A program made the position numbers and the translations under genes. DNA of 64,000 nucleotides from Cellulomonas edaphi (GTDB lineage Bacteria > Actinomycetota > Actinomycetes > Actinomycetales > Cellulomonadaceae), in NCBI RefSeq assembly GCF_030362815.1, contig NZ_JAUCGR010000003.1:62001-126000 (forward strand). The letters run 5' to 3'. Below, piece by piece: positions 1 through 8,714 of the stretch. The first letter of the stretch is position 1. Each line of letters begins with the position of its first letter. The notes beneath the pieces are model-generated. The model saw only the letters and a program-made list of their open reading frames with translations. It made no database searches and had not been told where the DNA came from.

Positions 1-541
1 CGGGCGTCCGGTCGGCGTCCTCGAGCTCCCGCGCGACGTCGCGCGTCCCGTCCAGGTGGATGCCCAGCACCACCGCGAGCACGATGAGCCCGGCGGCGAC
101 CACGATCGCGATGTCGGCCACGTTGCCCACGAAGTAGTCGGCGTAGGCGATGAAGTCGACGACGTGGCCGCGGGCGACCCCGGGCTCGCGCACCATCCGG
201 TCGACGAGGTTGCCGAGCGCGCCGCCCAGCAGCAGGCCCAGCGCGACCGCCCACAGCGCGGAACCGATCCGGCGCGAGGCGCGCACGATCACGACGACGA
301 CCACGGCGGCGACGAGCGTCAGCAGCCAGGTCATCCCCGTCGCGATCGACAGCGCCGCCCCGGGGTTGAACACGAGCTGGAAGCCGAGCAGGTCGCCGAC
401 CAGGTCGGACCGCTCACCCGGGGTCAGCTCGCGCAGCGCCCACGCCTTGCTGAGCTGGTCGACGGCGAGCACGGCCACCGTCACGAGGGCGAGCGTCAGG
501 ATCAGGCGGCGACGGGTCGCCGTCGGCGTGGAGGAAGGCAC
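1..541 (-). CDS. lspA: Lipoprotein signal peptidase LspA (3' end beyond window)
   Basis: Signal peptidase II, an inner-membrane aspartyl protease that cleaves the signal peptide of diacylglyceryl-modified prolipoproteins. 180 codons are present and the stop lies beyond base 1. Visible family marks are VDQLSKAW (residues 27-34), NPGAAL (59-64), NLVDR with catalytic Asp114, and GNVADIAI with catalytic Asp143, plus four hydrophobic segments. I chose the GTG at 541 because a -10-like TAGACT ends exactly six bases before it, pointing to a leaderless transcript, and because the TraR/DksA-like gene stops only 20 bases upstream. It closes the division cluster, as often seen in actinobacteria. Identification is firm; only the C-terminus is missing. 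Confidence 0.93.
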   Translation of the reverse strand, partial: MPSSTPTATRRRLILTLALVTVAVLAVDQLSKAWALRELTPGERSDLVGDLLGFQLVFNPGAALSIATGMTWLLTLVAAVVVVVIVRASRRIGSALWAVALGLLLGGALGNLVDRMVREPGVARGHVVDFIAYADYFVGNVADIAIVVAAGLIVLAVVLGIHLDGTRDVARELEDADRTP

Positions 542-547
542 CGCAGG

Positions 548-553
548 AGTCTA
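548..553 (-). promoter_or_regulatory. -10 element of lspA (leaderless)
   Basis: TAGACT on the minus strand followed by six bases and the GTG of lspA. No convincing -35 is visible. It fits the TANNNT -10 of actinobacterial leaderless promoters. Confidence 0.5.
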
Positions 554-561
554 CGGGCGCC

Positions 562-1020
562 TCAGCGCCGCTCCTCCCGCTGCTTGCACGTGACGCAGAG
601 CGTGGCGCGCGGGAACGCCTGGACGCGGGCCTTGCCGATGGCCTGGCCGCAGACCTCGCACGTGCCGAACGTGCCGGCCTGGATGCGGGCCAGCGCGCGC
701 TGCGTCTGCCCCAGCATGTCGCGCGTGTTGTTCACGAGCGTGAGCTCCTGCTCGCGCTCGAGCGCCGACGAGCCGGAGTCGGCCTGGTCGTCGCCGGCGC
801 CGTCTCCCGAGTTGCGCAGCAGATCGGAGAGCTCGGCGTCGGCGGCGGCGAGCTCCGCGGTCAGCCGGTCGATGTCCGCGGTCAGCTCGTCGGCGACGTC
901 GCGCACGTCCTTGGCGGTCCACGGCTTCTCCCCGTCGCGGACGGGGAACGTGCGGACGAGCTTGGCGAGCTCCTTGGCGTCGGTCAGGTCGACGGTGCTG
1001 AGCGAGTCGTTGATGGCCAC
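562..1020 (-). CDS. TraR/DksA-type C4 zinc-finger protein
   Basis: Small regulator of the TraR/DksA family, expected to bind in the RNA polymerase secondary channel or act as a zinc-binding transcription modulator. The 152-residue product has an N-terminal helical part, a probable coiled coil (ELTADIDRLTAELAAADAEL) and a C-terminal zinc finger CEVCGQAIGKAR...LCVTCKQ with four cysteines. I use the GTG at 1020 because AGGGGG precedes it by about seven bases; an in-frame ATG at 1077 would extend into the intergenic sequence next to the divIVA terminator. It lies between divIVA and lspA, a conserved actinobacterial order. The exact target is unknown. Confidence 0.85.
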   Translation of the reverse strand: MAINDSLSTVDLTDAKELAKLVRTFPVRDGEKPWTAKDVRDVADELTADIDRLTAELAAADAELSDLLRNSGDGAGDDQADSGSSALEREQELTLVNNTRDMLGQTQRALARIQAGTFGTCEVCGQAIGKARVQAFPRATLCVTCKQREERR

Positions 1021-1080
1021 GACGGTGCCCCCTGTCTGTCGGGTCACGTGACTGTAGACGTGCGCGGATACGGACACAAC

Positions 1081-1110
1081 ACGCCACGCCGGGTGAAACC
1101 GGCGTGGCGT
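1081..1110 (-). terminator. Terminator hairpin after divIVA
   Basis: Perfect 12-bp inverted repeat ACGCCACGCCGG / CCGGCGTGGCGT with the six-base loop GTGAAA, 45 bases beyond the divIVA stop. There is no long U tract, as usual in high-G+C actinobacteria. Confidence 0.75.
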
Positions 1111-1155
1111 GCTGTTGCTGACCTGGGCGGACGCACCCAGGGGCGCGCCCGACGA

Positions 1156-1848
1156 TCAGAGGTTGTGCGCGTCGGTTCCCGGCTGGGACTGACCGGAGCG
1201 CGGCGGAAGCGCGCTGCCCCGGTTGTCCAGGTCGCCGAGCAGGTTCTCGAGGTAGCTCTTCAGGCGCGTGCGGTAGTCGCGCTCGAAGACCCGCAGCTCG
1301 TCGATCTTGCGCTCCAGGAGCGAGCGCTCCTGCTCAAGCTGGCCGAGCGTGCGCTGCGACGTCTCCTCGGCCTCGCGCACGATGCGGTTCGCCTGGTTCT
1401 TGGCGTCCGCGACGAGCCGCTCGGACTCCTCCTGCCCGCTGCGCACGTAGTCGTCGTGCAGCTTCTGGGCGAGCGCGAGCATGCCGGTGGCCGACTCGGG
1501 CTCGTTCGCCCGCTGCGGCGCCACGGGAGCGGCGACCGGCGCGGGAGCCGCGATGGGAGCAGCGACCACGGGGGCCGGTGCCGCGACGGGCTCGGGCGTG
1601 GGCTCGGCGACGGGCTCGGGCTTGGCGGCCGGGGCAGCCTGCTGCGCGCCCGCCCGGCTCAGCTCGGCGATCCGGCGCTCGGCCGCGGCCAGCTTGGTCT
1701 TCAGGTCCTCGTTCTCGCCCTGGAGGTCGCGCAGCGTGTTGACGACCTCGTCGAGGAAGTCGTCGACCTCGTCCTGGTCGTAGCCCTCGCGGAACTTGGT
1801 CGCCTGGAACTTCTTGTTCAGCACCTCGTCTGCGGTCAGCAGCGCCAT
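1156..1848 (-). CDS. divIVA: DivIVA/Wag31 polar growth scaffold
   Basis: Coiled-coil protein that marks the cell poles and recruits the elongation machinery (called Wag31 in mycobacteria). The 230-residue product begins MALLTADEVLNKKFQATKF, the conserved membrane-binding DivIVA head, followed by a coiled coil to about residue 70. Next comes a low-complexity Ala/Pro/Glu linker (about 70-130) and a second coiled coil rich in Glu, Arg and Leu. The start ATG at 1848 has AGAGGTGA seven bases upstream; upstream in-frame codons lack family similarity. It is the last gene of the ftsZ-sepF-yggT-divIVA stretch and has its own terminator. Confidence 0.95.
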   Translation of the reverse strand: MALLTADEVLNKKFQATKFREGYDQDEVDDFLDEVVNTLRDLQGENEDLKTKLAAAERRIAELSRAGAQQAAPAAKPEPVAEPTPEPVAAPAPVVAAPIAAPAPVAAPVAPQRANEPESATGMLALAQKLHDDYVRSGQEESERLVADAKNQANRIVREAEETSQRTLGQLEQERSLLERKIDELRVFERDYRTRLKSYLENLLGDLDNRGSALPPRSGQSQPGTDAHNL

Positions 1849-2013
1849 CGTGTCACCTCTGTCGGTCGAGCTCATCAGGCCGGGGCAGTCACCGACCACC
1901 TCGGCTCACCGTAGCGGACATTGCCTGCGCAGCACGTCCTCGCGGGGACGTTGGTGGGCGCGTCTTCCGGCACGGTGAGACACCGGGACGCCACCGTGGG
2001 CTGCACGTGATCA

Positions 2014-2292
2014 CTAGGAGAGCAGCGACAGCCCCACGCTGCAGCCGAGGAAGAGCACGAGGAAAGCCAGGTCGAGCGAGATCGCCCCGATCCGCAGCGG
2101 CGGGATGACCCGTCGCAGGAGCCGCAACGGCGGATCGGTGACCGTGTACGTCGCCTCGGCGATCACGAGCGCCACCCCCGTGGGCCGCCAGGAGCGGGCG
2201 AAGACCATCACCCAGTCGAGGACGAGGCGCACCAGCAGGACGATGAAGAACAGCAGCAGGACGAGGTACGCGACGTCCTTGACGATCGACAC
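2014..2292 (-). CDS. YggT family membrane protein
   Basis: Short membrane protein of 92 residues in the YggT family, found next to sepF and divIVA in many Gram-positive bacteria; its molecular role is not established. Two hydrophobic segments are visible (about residues 5-30 and 70-92), flanking the family's central TDPPLRLLRRVIPPLR motif. The GTG at 2292 is three bases past the sepF stop, so the two genes are probably translationally coupled. Confidence 0.9.
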   Translation of the reverse strand: MSIVKDVAYLVLLLFFIVLLVRLVLDWVMVFARSWRPTGVALVIAEATYTVTDPPLRLLRRVIPPLRIGAISLDLAFLVLFLGCSVGLSLLS

Positions 2293-2295
2293 GCG

Positions 2296-2775
2296 TCAGC
2301 TCTGGTTGAAGAACCCGGCACGCGTCGCCGGCTCGGCCGCGGGGCCCTCGCCCGCCACCTCGACGTGCGACGGCGAGAGCAGGAACACCTTGGCCGTGAC
2401 CCGCTCGATCGCCCCGTGGAGGCCGAAGATGAGGCCCGCCGAGAAGTCGACGAGCCGCTTGGCGTCCGCGTCGTCCATGTCGGTGAGGTTCATGATCACC
2501 GGCGTGCCCTCGCGGAACGCCTCGCCGATCTTGCGGGCGTCGTTGTACGAGCGCGGGTGGATCGTGGTGATGCGGCGCAGCTCGCCCGCGGCGTGGGACT
2601 CGTGCTGCGGCGTGGCGCTCACGCGCGTCGGTCGCAGCGGCGTGACCTGGGCCTCGTACTCGTGGTGCTCCACAGGTGCCTCTCCCCCGTCGTACTCGTC
2701 GAGGTACTCCTCGGTCTCGCCGCGGTCGTCGGCCAGTCCGAGGTACAGCATCGTCTTGCGCAGTGCTCCGGCCAT
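2296..2775 (-). CDS. sepF: Cell division protein SepF
   Basis: SepF binds the conserved C-terminal peptide of FtsZ and tethers it to the membrane, the task done by FtsA elsewhere; no ftsA is seen in this cluster. The 159-residue product starts [15 protein letters not shown], an amphipathic membrane-targeting helix. An acidic linker follows, then the SepF core (about residues 68-145) with [18 protein letters not shown] and VIMNLTDMD. The ATG at 2775 places the helix at the N-terminus; a longer in-frame reading to 2844 would bury it. It is co-directional with yggT. Confidence 0.95.
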   Translation of the reverse strand: MAGALRKTMLYLGLADDRGETEEYLDEYDGGEAPVEHHEYEAQVTPLRPTRVSATPQHESHAAGELRRITTIHPRSYNDARKIGEAFREGTPVIMNLTDMDDADAKRLVDFSAGLIFGLHGAIERVTAKVFLLSPSHVEVAGEGPAAEPATRAGFFNQS

Positions 2776-2930
2776 GGCCCTCGCCCCTCCCCCGGACAGC
2801 TCCGGCGTGTCTTCTCGTCTCGCGTCGTCCGGACCCTGGATCACGCCGGGTCCGTCTCTTTCGCCACGCTAGCAACGGGCCGCGTGGACTCCGGCCCGCG
2901 ACACGCCCGCCAGCGGTACCGGCTGCCGAC

Positions 2931-3653
2931 TCACGGCAAGGGGCGGACGACCCCGGCGAAGCGGCCCGTGACGCCGTCCCGCCGGTAGGAGTAGTAGTCC
3001 GGCACGGTGAAGGTGTCGGCCGCGGCGCGCAGGACGGAGCGGACGCCCTCGCGCCGCAGCACCGCGATGACGCCGGCGGGGAGGTCGAGTGCCGGGGTGC
3101 CCCAGGACGTCGAGGCGGACGTCTCGGGCACGAGTGCCGTCACGGCGTCGCGCATCGGCGCGGGCACCTCGTACGAGGCGCCGGCGATGCTGGGCCCGAG
3201 GGCCGCCGCGACCCGCTCGCGCCGGGCGCCGGCGCGCACCATCGCGTCGAGCGCGGCCTGCAGCACGCCCGCCACGAGACCCGGGCGCCCCGCGTGGACT
3301 GCCGCCACGACACCCGCCTCGTCGTCGGCGAGCAGCACGGGCACGCAGTCGGCGACCACGACGGCCACGGCCACGTCCGGGCTGGTCGACACCACGGCGT
3401 CGGCCTCGCCCACCGAGCCACCGGGGACCGCGTCGAGCACGACGACTCCCCGGCCGTGCACCTGGCGGGGGAACACCAGGGCGGCGCCCGCCCAGTCGGC
3501 GACCAGCGCGCGGTTCGCGTCCACCGCCTGGGGCTCGTCGCCCACGTGGTCGCCCAGGTTCAGCCCGGTGTAGGCGCCCGCGCTGACGCCTCCTCGCCGG
3601 GAGGTGAACCCGGCGCGCACGCGCGCGCCGAGCGTCACCTCGTCGACCAGCAC
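2931..3653 (-). CDS. pgeF: Peptidoglycan editing factor PgeF / YfiH-type multicopper oxidase-like protein
   Basis: Laccase-domain (YfiH/PgeF) protein of 240 residues. The E. coli homologue is a cytoplasmic amidase-like factor that removes mis-incorporated L-Ser from peptidoglycan precursors; some relatives oxidise polyphenols or act on purine nucleosides. The three metal ligands are recognisable: His in RQVHGRG, Cys in VADCVPVLL and His in AAVHAGRPG. The last motif is usually HAGWRG, so two neighbouring residues differ. The GTG at 3653 lies nine bases past the ftsZ stop. The yggS gene that commonly follows pgeF is not here. Confidence 0.88.
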   Translation of the reverse strand: MLVDEVTLGARVRAGFTSRRGGVSAGAYTGLNLGDHVGDEPQAVDANRALVADWAGAALVFPRQVHGRGVVVLDAVPGGSVGEADAVVSTSPDVAVAVVVADCVPVLLADDEAGVVAAVHAGRPGLVAGVLQAALDAMVRAGARRERVAAALGPSIAGASYEVPAPMRDAVTALVPETSASTSWGTPALDLPAGVIAVLRREGVRSVLRAAADTFTVPDYYSYRRDGVTGRFAGVVRPLP

Positions 3654-3662
3654 GGACTCAGG

Positions 3663-4910
3663 TCACTTCAGGAAGTCGGGCACGTCCAGCTCGTCGCGCT
3701 CGCGATCACGCCGGGGCGCGTCCTCCGAGAAGATCCGCGGCACCTCGAGCGCCCCCGTGATCGGCACCGGCTCGGCCTCGGTGGACAGGAACGCCGGGAC
3801 GTCGGGCTGCTGCACCGGGACGCTGGCCGGCGCAGCCGCCGGGACCGGCGCCGTGAGGTCGTCGGTGCGGCCACCGAGCCGCGGCGCGGGCACCTGCGCC
3901 GGCGGGAGCACGGGCGCGCCGCTGACCTGACCGAGCGCGCGGGAGTCGCGGCGGACGGACGGCGTGCCGCCGTCGAACCCGGCCGCGATCACGGTGACCC
4001 GCACCTCGTCGCCGAGCGCGTCGTCGATGACCGCGCCGAAGATGATGTTGGCCTCGGGGTGGGCGGCCTCCTGCACCAGGCGGGCGGCCTCGTTGATCTC
4101 GAACAACCCCAGGTCGGAGCCGCCCTGGATCGAGAGCAGCACGCCGTGCGCGCCGTCGATGCTGGCCTCGAGCAGCGGCGAGGAGATCGCCATCTCGGCG
4201 GCCTGCACGGCGCGGTCCTCGCCGCGCGCGAAGCCGATGCCCATGAGCGCGGAGCCCGCGCCCTGCATGACCGACTTCACGTCGGCGAAGTCGAGGTTGA
4301 TCAGGCCCGGCGTCGTGATGAGGTCCGTGATGCCCTGCACACCGGACAGCAGCACCTGGTCGGCGGAGTGGAAGGCGGACAGCACCGACACCGAGCGGTC
4401 CGAGATCTGCAGCAGGCGGTCGTTCGGGATGACGATGAGCGTGTCGACCTCGGCACGCAGCGCGTCGATGCCCGCGTCGGCCTGGACGGAGCGACGTCGG
4501 CCCTCGAACGTGAACGGACGCGTCACCACACCGATGGTCAGGGCCCCGAGCGAGCGGGCGATGCGCGCGACCACCGGGGCGCCGCCGGTGCCCGTGCCGC
4601 CGCCCTCACCCGCGGTCACGAAGACCATGTCGGCGCCCCGCAGGACGTCCTCGATCTCCTCCGCGTGGTCCTCGGCGGCCTTCTTGCCGACCTCGGGGTC
4701 GGCGCCAGCGCCCAGCCCGCGGGTCAGCTCGCGGCCGACGTCGAGCTTGACGTCCGCGTCGGACATGAGCAGGGCCTGGGCGTCGGTGTTGACGGCGATG
4801 AACTCGACACCCTTGAGCCCGACCTCGATCATGCGGTTCACGGCGTTGACGCCGCCGCCGCCGATGCCGACGACCTTGATGACCGCCAGGTAGTTCTGCG
4901 GAGCTGCCAC
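3663..4910 (-). CDS. ftsZ: Cell division GTPase FtsZ
   Basis: Tubulin-like GTPase that polymerises into the Z ring. The 415-residue product has the glycine-rich start [15 protein letters not shown], the tubulin signature GGGTGTG (residues 103-109), the T7-loop region and a variable Pro/Ala-rich linker from about residue 320. It ends in the conserved peptide [10 protein letters not shown] that SepF binds. I use the GTG at 4910, which has GAGAGG upstream and starts directly before the family's [13 protein letters not shown]; a longer in-frame reading to 4991 runs into the promoter. A promoter with an overlapping palindrome precedes it. Confidence 0.97.
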   Translation of the reverse strand: MAAPQNYLAVIKVVGIGGGGVNAVNRMIEVGLKGVEFIAVNTDAQALLMSDADVKLDVGRELTRGLGAGADPEVGKKAAEDHAEEIEDVLRGADMVFVTAGEGGGTGTGGAPVVARIARSLGALTIGVVTRPFTFEGRRRSVQADAGIDALRAEVDTLIVIPNDRLLQISDRSVSVLSAFHSADQVLLSGVQGITDLITTPGLINLDFADVKSVMQGAGSALMGIGFARGEDRAVQAAEMAISSPLLEASIDGAHGVLLSIQGGSDLGLFEINEAARLVQEAAHPEANIIFGAVIDDALGDEVRVTVIAAGFDGGTPSVRRDSRALGQVSGAPVLPPAQVPAPRLGGRTDDLTAPVPAAAPASVPVQQPDVPAFLSTEAEPVPITGALEVPRIFSEDAPRRDRERDELDVPDFLK

Positions 4911-4996
4911 GGTGGGTGCCTCTCGTTCTCGCTTGCCGGCCGCGGGTCTACCGCGGTTCCCCGGGGCCGACACGCCGGCTCCGGCATTCAACCTTC

Positions 4997-5039
4997 ACCC
5001 TCAGGTTGAGGGTTATAGTTATGTCAGGTGTGCTGTCAG
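4997..5039 (-). promoter_or_regulatory. ftsZ promoter with overlapping palindrome
   Basis: On the minus strand: -35 CTGACA (5034-5039), a 16-base spacer and -10 TATAAC (5012-5017). A palindrome ACCCTCA-ACC-TGAGGGT (4997-5013) covers the expected transcription start. It lies in the only sizeable gap (236 bases) between ftsQ and ftsZ and would allow ftsZ to be transcribed apart from the upstream mur genes. The protein that reads the palindrome is unknown. Confidence 0.65.
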
Positions 5040-5146
5040 TGCGTGACGCTAGGTGGCCGCCCCCGCTCGATCAACGACCGCGCCGCGCGTGTCGGCGACT
5101 GGTGCGACGAGTTCGTCCGGCGAACGTGACCGACGCGCACGAGCCG

Positions 5147-6157
5147 TCAGCGCGTGACCGGCAGCTCGGGCGCCGACACGTCGACGACCTTGGCGTCCTT
5201 GCCCGGCTTCGACTCCAGGATGGTGCTCAGCACCGCGATCTTCAGCGGCGTCCGTGCGGCGCTGCCCCAGTGCACCTTCACGCCGTCGCGCAGCGTCATG
5301 GTCACCGTGTCCTGCGTCTGCGCCGCCACGGTCCGCACGTCCTTGAGCAGGTCGTCGGGCAGCTGCTCGAGCACCGCGAGCACCGCGCCGAGCGTGCGCT
5401 TCTCCCCCACCGGCACGTCCACGACCGGCAGGCCCTTGGGTGCCTTGTCGACGCGGCCCACCTGCACGCCGTCCATGTCGAGCAGGGCGAACCGCGCCTC
5501 GTCGGGCACGGCGGCCACGGGCTCGCGCGCCACCAGGGTGACCGAGACGCCGTGCGGCCAGTCCCGCATCACGCGGGCCTCGCGGACCCCCGGGACGTCG
5601 AGGATCTCGTCGCGCATCGTCACGGTGTCGAGGCGCGGGAGCGGCACCCCGGCGCGCGCGTCGACCACCGCCTCGACCTTCTCGACCGCCACCACCGACC
5701 CGGCACCCGCCACCGTCACCTGCTCGGTGTCGAGCGCCAGCACGGGCGAGAAGAACAGCAACCACCCGAGCCCCAGCACCGCGGCCAGGCCGCCGACCAC
5801 CAGCACGATCTGCCGGCGAGCCAGCGTGCGGCGCGCCCGGGCACGCTCGGCGAACCGCGCGAGCGACGTCGACGAGACGACCGGCGCCTCGGCGCTCGAC
5901 CCGGACAGGCGGCGGCCCGACGCGGAGTAGGTCGAGACGTTGCGCTGCGGTCCGGTGACCGGGGCCGGCGCTGCGGCCGTCGCGATGGGACCTGTCGAGG
6001 GTCGATCAGCCTCGGCCGCACGGGCCCGGGGCGTCGGAGCCGTGGGCCTGTCCACAACGGGGCGCGACGGCGTCGCATCGGCCGCCTTCGCGCGCGACGC
6101 CGCGGGACGCGCGGGGGGCCGCGGCACGACGGGACGAGCAGGGCGCGACGGGCTCAC
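5147..6157 (-). CDS. ftsQ: Cell division protein FtsQ/DivIB
   Basis: Bitopic membrane protein of the divisome that bridges FtsL/FtsB and other partners. The 336-residue product has an unusually long Pro/Ala/Arg-rich cytoplasmic tail (about residues 1-112), one membrane segment (IVLVVGGLAAVLGLGWLLFF), a POTRA domain and a beta domain with the typical REP-VAAVPD motif. The GTG at 6157 overlaps the murC stop as GTGA, so the pair is translationally coupled. Confidence 0.92.
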   Translation of the reverse strand: MSPSRPARPVVPRPPARPAASRAKAADATPSRPVVDRPTAPTPRARAAEADRPSTGPIATAAAPAPVTGPQRNVSTYSASGRRLSGSSAEAPVVSSTSLARFAERARARRTLARRQIVLVVGGLAAVLGLGWLLFFSPVLALDTEQVTVAGAGSVVAVEKVEAVVDARAGVPLPRLDTVTMRDEILDVPGVREARVMRDWPHGVSVTLVAREPVAAVPDEARFALLDMDGVQVGRVDKAPKGLPVVDVPVGEKRTLGAVLAVLEQLPDDLLKDVRTVAAQTQDTVTMTLRDGVKVHWGSAARTPLKIAVLSTILESKPGKDAKVVDVSAPELPVTR

Positions 6158-7587
6158 GGCGCGTCCTGACCGGCCCGGTCGAGCTCGTCGGCCCGGCCGC
6201 GCGCGGCGAGGGTCTGGAGCACGACCTCCCCCAGCGCCGTGACGTCCCCCGCGCCGATGGTGAGCACCAGGTCTCCGGGACGCGCCGCCGCCGCGGCGGC
6301 GCGCGCCGCGTCGAGCCGGTCAGGCACGAAGGTCGCCTTGCCGGGCGTCGGTACGCGCTCGGCCACGAGCGCTCCCGTCACGGCGGGGTCCGGGTCCTCC
6401 CGCGCCGCGTACACGTCGGTCACGACGACGACGTCGGCGAGGTCGAAGGCCACCCCGAACTCGTCGGCGAATGTCCGGGTGCGCGAGTAGAGGTGCGGCT
6501 GGAACAGGGCGACCACGCGCCCGTCACCCACCACAGAGCGCGCCGCGCGCAGCAGCGCCGTGACCTCGGTGGGATGGTGCGCGTAGTCGTCGACCACCCG
6601 CACGCCGTCGACCGTCCCGCGATCCTCGAAGCGCCGCCCCGTGCTGCGGAACGCGCCGAGACCGGCGGCGGCCGCCGCGGGGTCGATGCCGAGCCGCACG
6701 CAGGCGGCCCACGCCCCGGCAGCGTTGAGCAGGTTGTGCGCGCCGGGCACGGCGAGCTCGATCCGCGCCGAGGCACCGAGCCCCGTCACCTGGCCCGACC
6801 AGCCATCGCCGTCGACGAGCCGGATGTCGGCGTCCGCCGCGCGCCCGTACGTGACGGTCCGGATCCCGCGCTCCGCCAGCTCCAGGCGCGCTGAGGCGGC
6901 GAGCCGTGCGGCGCCCTCGTCGTCCGCGCACGCGATCAGCGTGCCGCCCGACCGGACGCGCCCGGCGAATGCGACGAACGCCTGCTCGAACGCCTCGCGC
7001 GAGCCGTAGTGGTCGAGGTGGTCGGGCTCCACGTTGGTCACGAGGGCCACGAGCGGCTCGTAGGCGAGGAACGACCCGTCCGACTCGTCGGCCTCGGCCA
7101 CGAACGCCGCACCGGAGCCGTCGCGCGCCCCGCCCAGCGGGCCGTCGTCGGAGAGCACCGTGCCGCCGATCGCGAACGACGGATCGGCACCCGCAGCGAG
7201 CAACGCGACGGCGACCATCGCGCTCGTCGTCGTCTTGCCGTGCGCGCCGGCGACCGCGACCGCGTCGCGGTCGGCCATGAGGGCGGCGAGCGCCTCGGAG
7301 CGGTGCAGCACGGGCAGGCCCCGCTCCCGCGCGCGAGCGAGCTCGGGGTTCGACTCGCGCACCGCGGAGGAGATCACGAGCGTGTCGGCGTCGTCCACGA
7401 GCGAGGCGTCGTGCCCCACGTGCACGGCCACGCCGGCGGCACGCAGCGCGGGCAGCGCGGGACCGTCGGCGGCGTCCGAGCCGCTGACCGTCAGGCCGCG
7501 CGACGCGAGGAGCGTGGCGACGGCCGACATGCCGGCACCGCCCACGCCCACCAGGTGCACGCGACCGAGCGCGTCGAGGGCGCTCAT
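6154..7587 (-). CDS. murC: UDP-N-acetylmuramate--L-alanine ligase MurC
   Basis: Cytoplasmic ATP-dependent ligase adding L-Ala to UDP-MurNAc. The 477-residue protein has the N-terminal Rossmann motif HLVGVGGAGMSA, the ATP loop AGAHGKTTTS, EADESDGSF, NVEPDHLDHY and the C-terminal DDYAHHPTEV motif diagnostic for MurC. The ATG at 7587 overlaps the murG stop (ATGA). No ddlB follows murC here, so D-Ala-D-Ala ligase is encoded elsewhere. Confidence 0.96.
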   Translation of the reverse strand: MSALDALGRVHLVGVGGAGMSAVATLLASRGLTVSGSDAADGPALPALRAAGVAVHVGHDASLVDDADTLVISSAVRESNPELARARERGLPVLHRSEALAALMADRDAVAVAGAHGKTTTSAMVAVALLAAGADPSFAIGGTVLSDDGPLGGARDGSGAAFVAEADESDGSFLAYEPLVALVTNVEPDHLDHYGSREAFEQAFVAFAGRVRSGGTLIACADDEGAARLAASARLELAERGIRTVTYGRAADADIRLVDGDGWSGQVTGLGASARIELAVPGAHNLLNAAGAWAACVRLGIDPAAAAAGLGAFRSTGRRFEDRGTVDGVRVVDDYAHHPTEVTALLRAARSVVGDGRVVALFQPHLYSRTRTFADEFGVAFDLADVVVVTDVYAAREDPDPAVTGALVAERVPTPGKATFVPDRLDAARAAAAAARPGDLVLTIGAGDVTALGEVVLQTLAARGRADELDRAGQDAP

Positions 7588-8714
7588 GCGCGCCACTGGG
7601 CCTCGACGAGCGCGGCGACCCCGCCCGCCGCGTCGGGGACGCCCACGCTCGCCGCGGCAGCGCCCATGCGCGCGCGCGTCTCGGCGGCCTCGGGGCCGAC
7701 GAGCAGCACGGGCAGGTGCGCGCGGATCCACGCCGCATCCAGCTGGGCGTCGTCGACCAGGATGCCGCCGCCCGCGCCGACCACGCCCTCGGCGTTGAGC
7801 CGCTGCTCGCCGTTGCCGATCGGCAGCGGCACGTACACCGCCGGGATGCCGAGCGCGGCCAGCTCGAACACGGTGCCGGCGCCCGAGCGCGCGAGCACCA
7901 CGTCGGCCGCCGCGAGCGCGAGGTGCATGTCGGTGAGGTACTCGCGCACCACGTAGCGCTCCGCGCCGGGCACGCCCTCGAGCGCGGCGTGCACGGGGGC
8001 CGCCTTGCCGAGGCCCGTGAGGTGCAGCACCTGCACGCCCGCCGCCAGCAGCTCGGGGGCCGCGCCCGCGACGGCCGTGTTCACGCTGACCGCGCCGCTG
8101 GAGCCGCCCGTGACGAGCAGGGTCGGCAGCGCGGGGTCGAGCCCGAGCGCCGCCGCGCCGGCCCGCCGCGAGGCCTCGGCGTCGGCCGCACGGTCCGCCA
8201 CGAGCTCGGCGATCGACGCGCGCAGGGGCAGCCCGGTCACCTGGGCACCCCTGAGGGAGGTGCCCGCGAACGTGACGGCGACCGCCGCGGCCCACCGTGA
8301 CCCCAGCCGGTTGGCCAGGCCCGGGCGAGCGTTCTGCTCGTGGATGACCACAGGGATGCCGCGCTTGCGCGCCGCGAGGTACGCCGGGGTCGAGACGTAG
8401 CCGCCGAAACCGACGACCACGCGCGCGCCGGTGTCGTCGATCGCCGCGCCGGCGGCGGCCACCGCCGCTCGCAGGCGGCCCGGGAGGCGGAAGATGTCGA
8501 CCGACGGCCGGCGCGGCAGCGGCACACGCGGCACGTGCGCGAGCGGCAGACCATGCTCCGGCACGAGCCGCGCCTCGAGGCCCTCGGCGGTGCCGAGCAC
8601 GGTCAGCACCGCGTCGGGGTGCCGGCGGCGCAGCTCGTCGGCCACGGCGAGCAAGGGGTTGACGTGCCCCGCCGTGCCGCCGCCGGCCAGCAGGACGGAC
8701 AGCGGGTCAGCCAC
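7584..8714 (-). CDS. murG: MurG N-acetylglucosaminyltransferase
   Basis: GT28-family enzyme that adds GlcNAc to lipid I to form lipid II at the inner face of the membrane. The 376-residue protein has LLAGGGTAGHVNPLLAVA at the N-terminus, VGFGGYVSTPAYLAA, HEQNARPGLANR, VTGGSSGA and the donor-binding RSGAGTVFELAALG...YVPLP. The GTG start at 8714 lies inside the ftsW tail (eight-base overlap). Confidence 0.96.
   Translation of the reverse strand: MADPLSVLLAGGGTAGHVNPLLAVADELRRRHPDAVLTVLGTAEGLEARLVPEHGLPLAHVPRVPLPRRPSVDIFRLPGRLRAAVAAAGAAIDDTGARVVVGFGGYVSTPAYLAARKRGIPVVIHEQNARPGLANRLGSRWAAAVAVTFAGTSLRGAQVTGLPLRASIAELVADRAADAEASRRAGAAALGLDPALPTLLVTGGSSGAVSVNTAVAGAAPELLAAGVQVLHLTGLGKAAPVHAALEGVPGAERYVVREYLTDMHLALAAADVVLARSGAGTVFELAALGIPAVYVPLPIGNGEQRLNAEGVVGAGGGILVDDAQLDAAWIRAHLPVLLVGPEAAETRARMGAAAASVGVPDAAGGVAALVEAQWRA

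Noticed and set aside
1971..1998. CACGGTG / CACCGTG repeat between yggT and divIVA
   Set aside because: Only seven bp with a 14-base loop; too weak to call a terminator or operator.
2676..5009. Very long open frame on the plus strand opposite pgeF and ftsZ (similar ones opposite murG/ftsW and murD/mraY)
   Set aside because: Antisense shadows caused by high G+C at third positions; translations are Arg/Ala/His-rich and match no family.
6049..6057. DnaA-box-like TGTCCACAA in ftsQ
   Set aside because: Single site inside a coding region, no cluster and no A+T-rich unwinding region.
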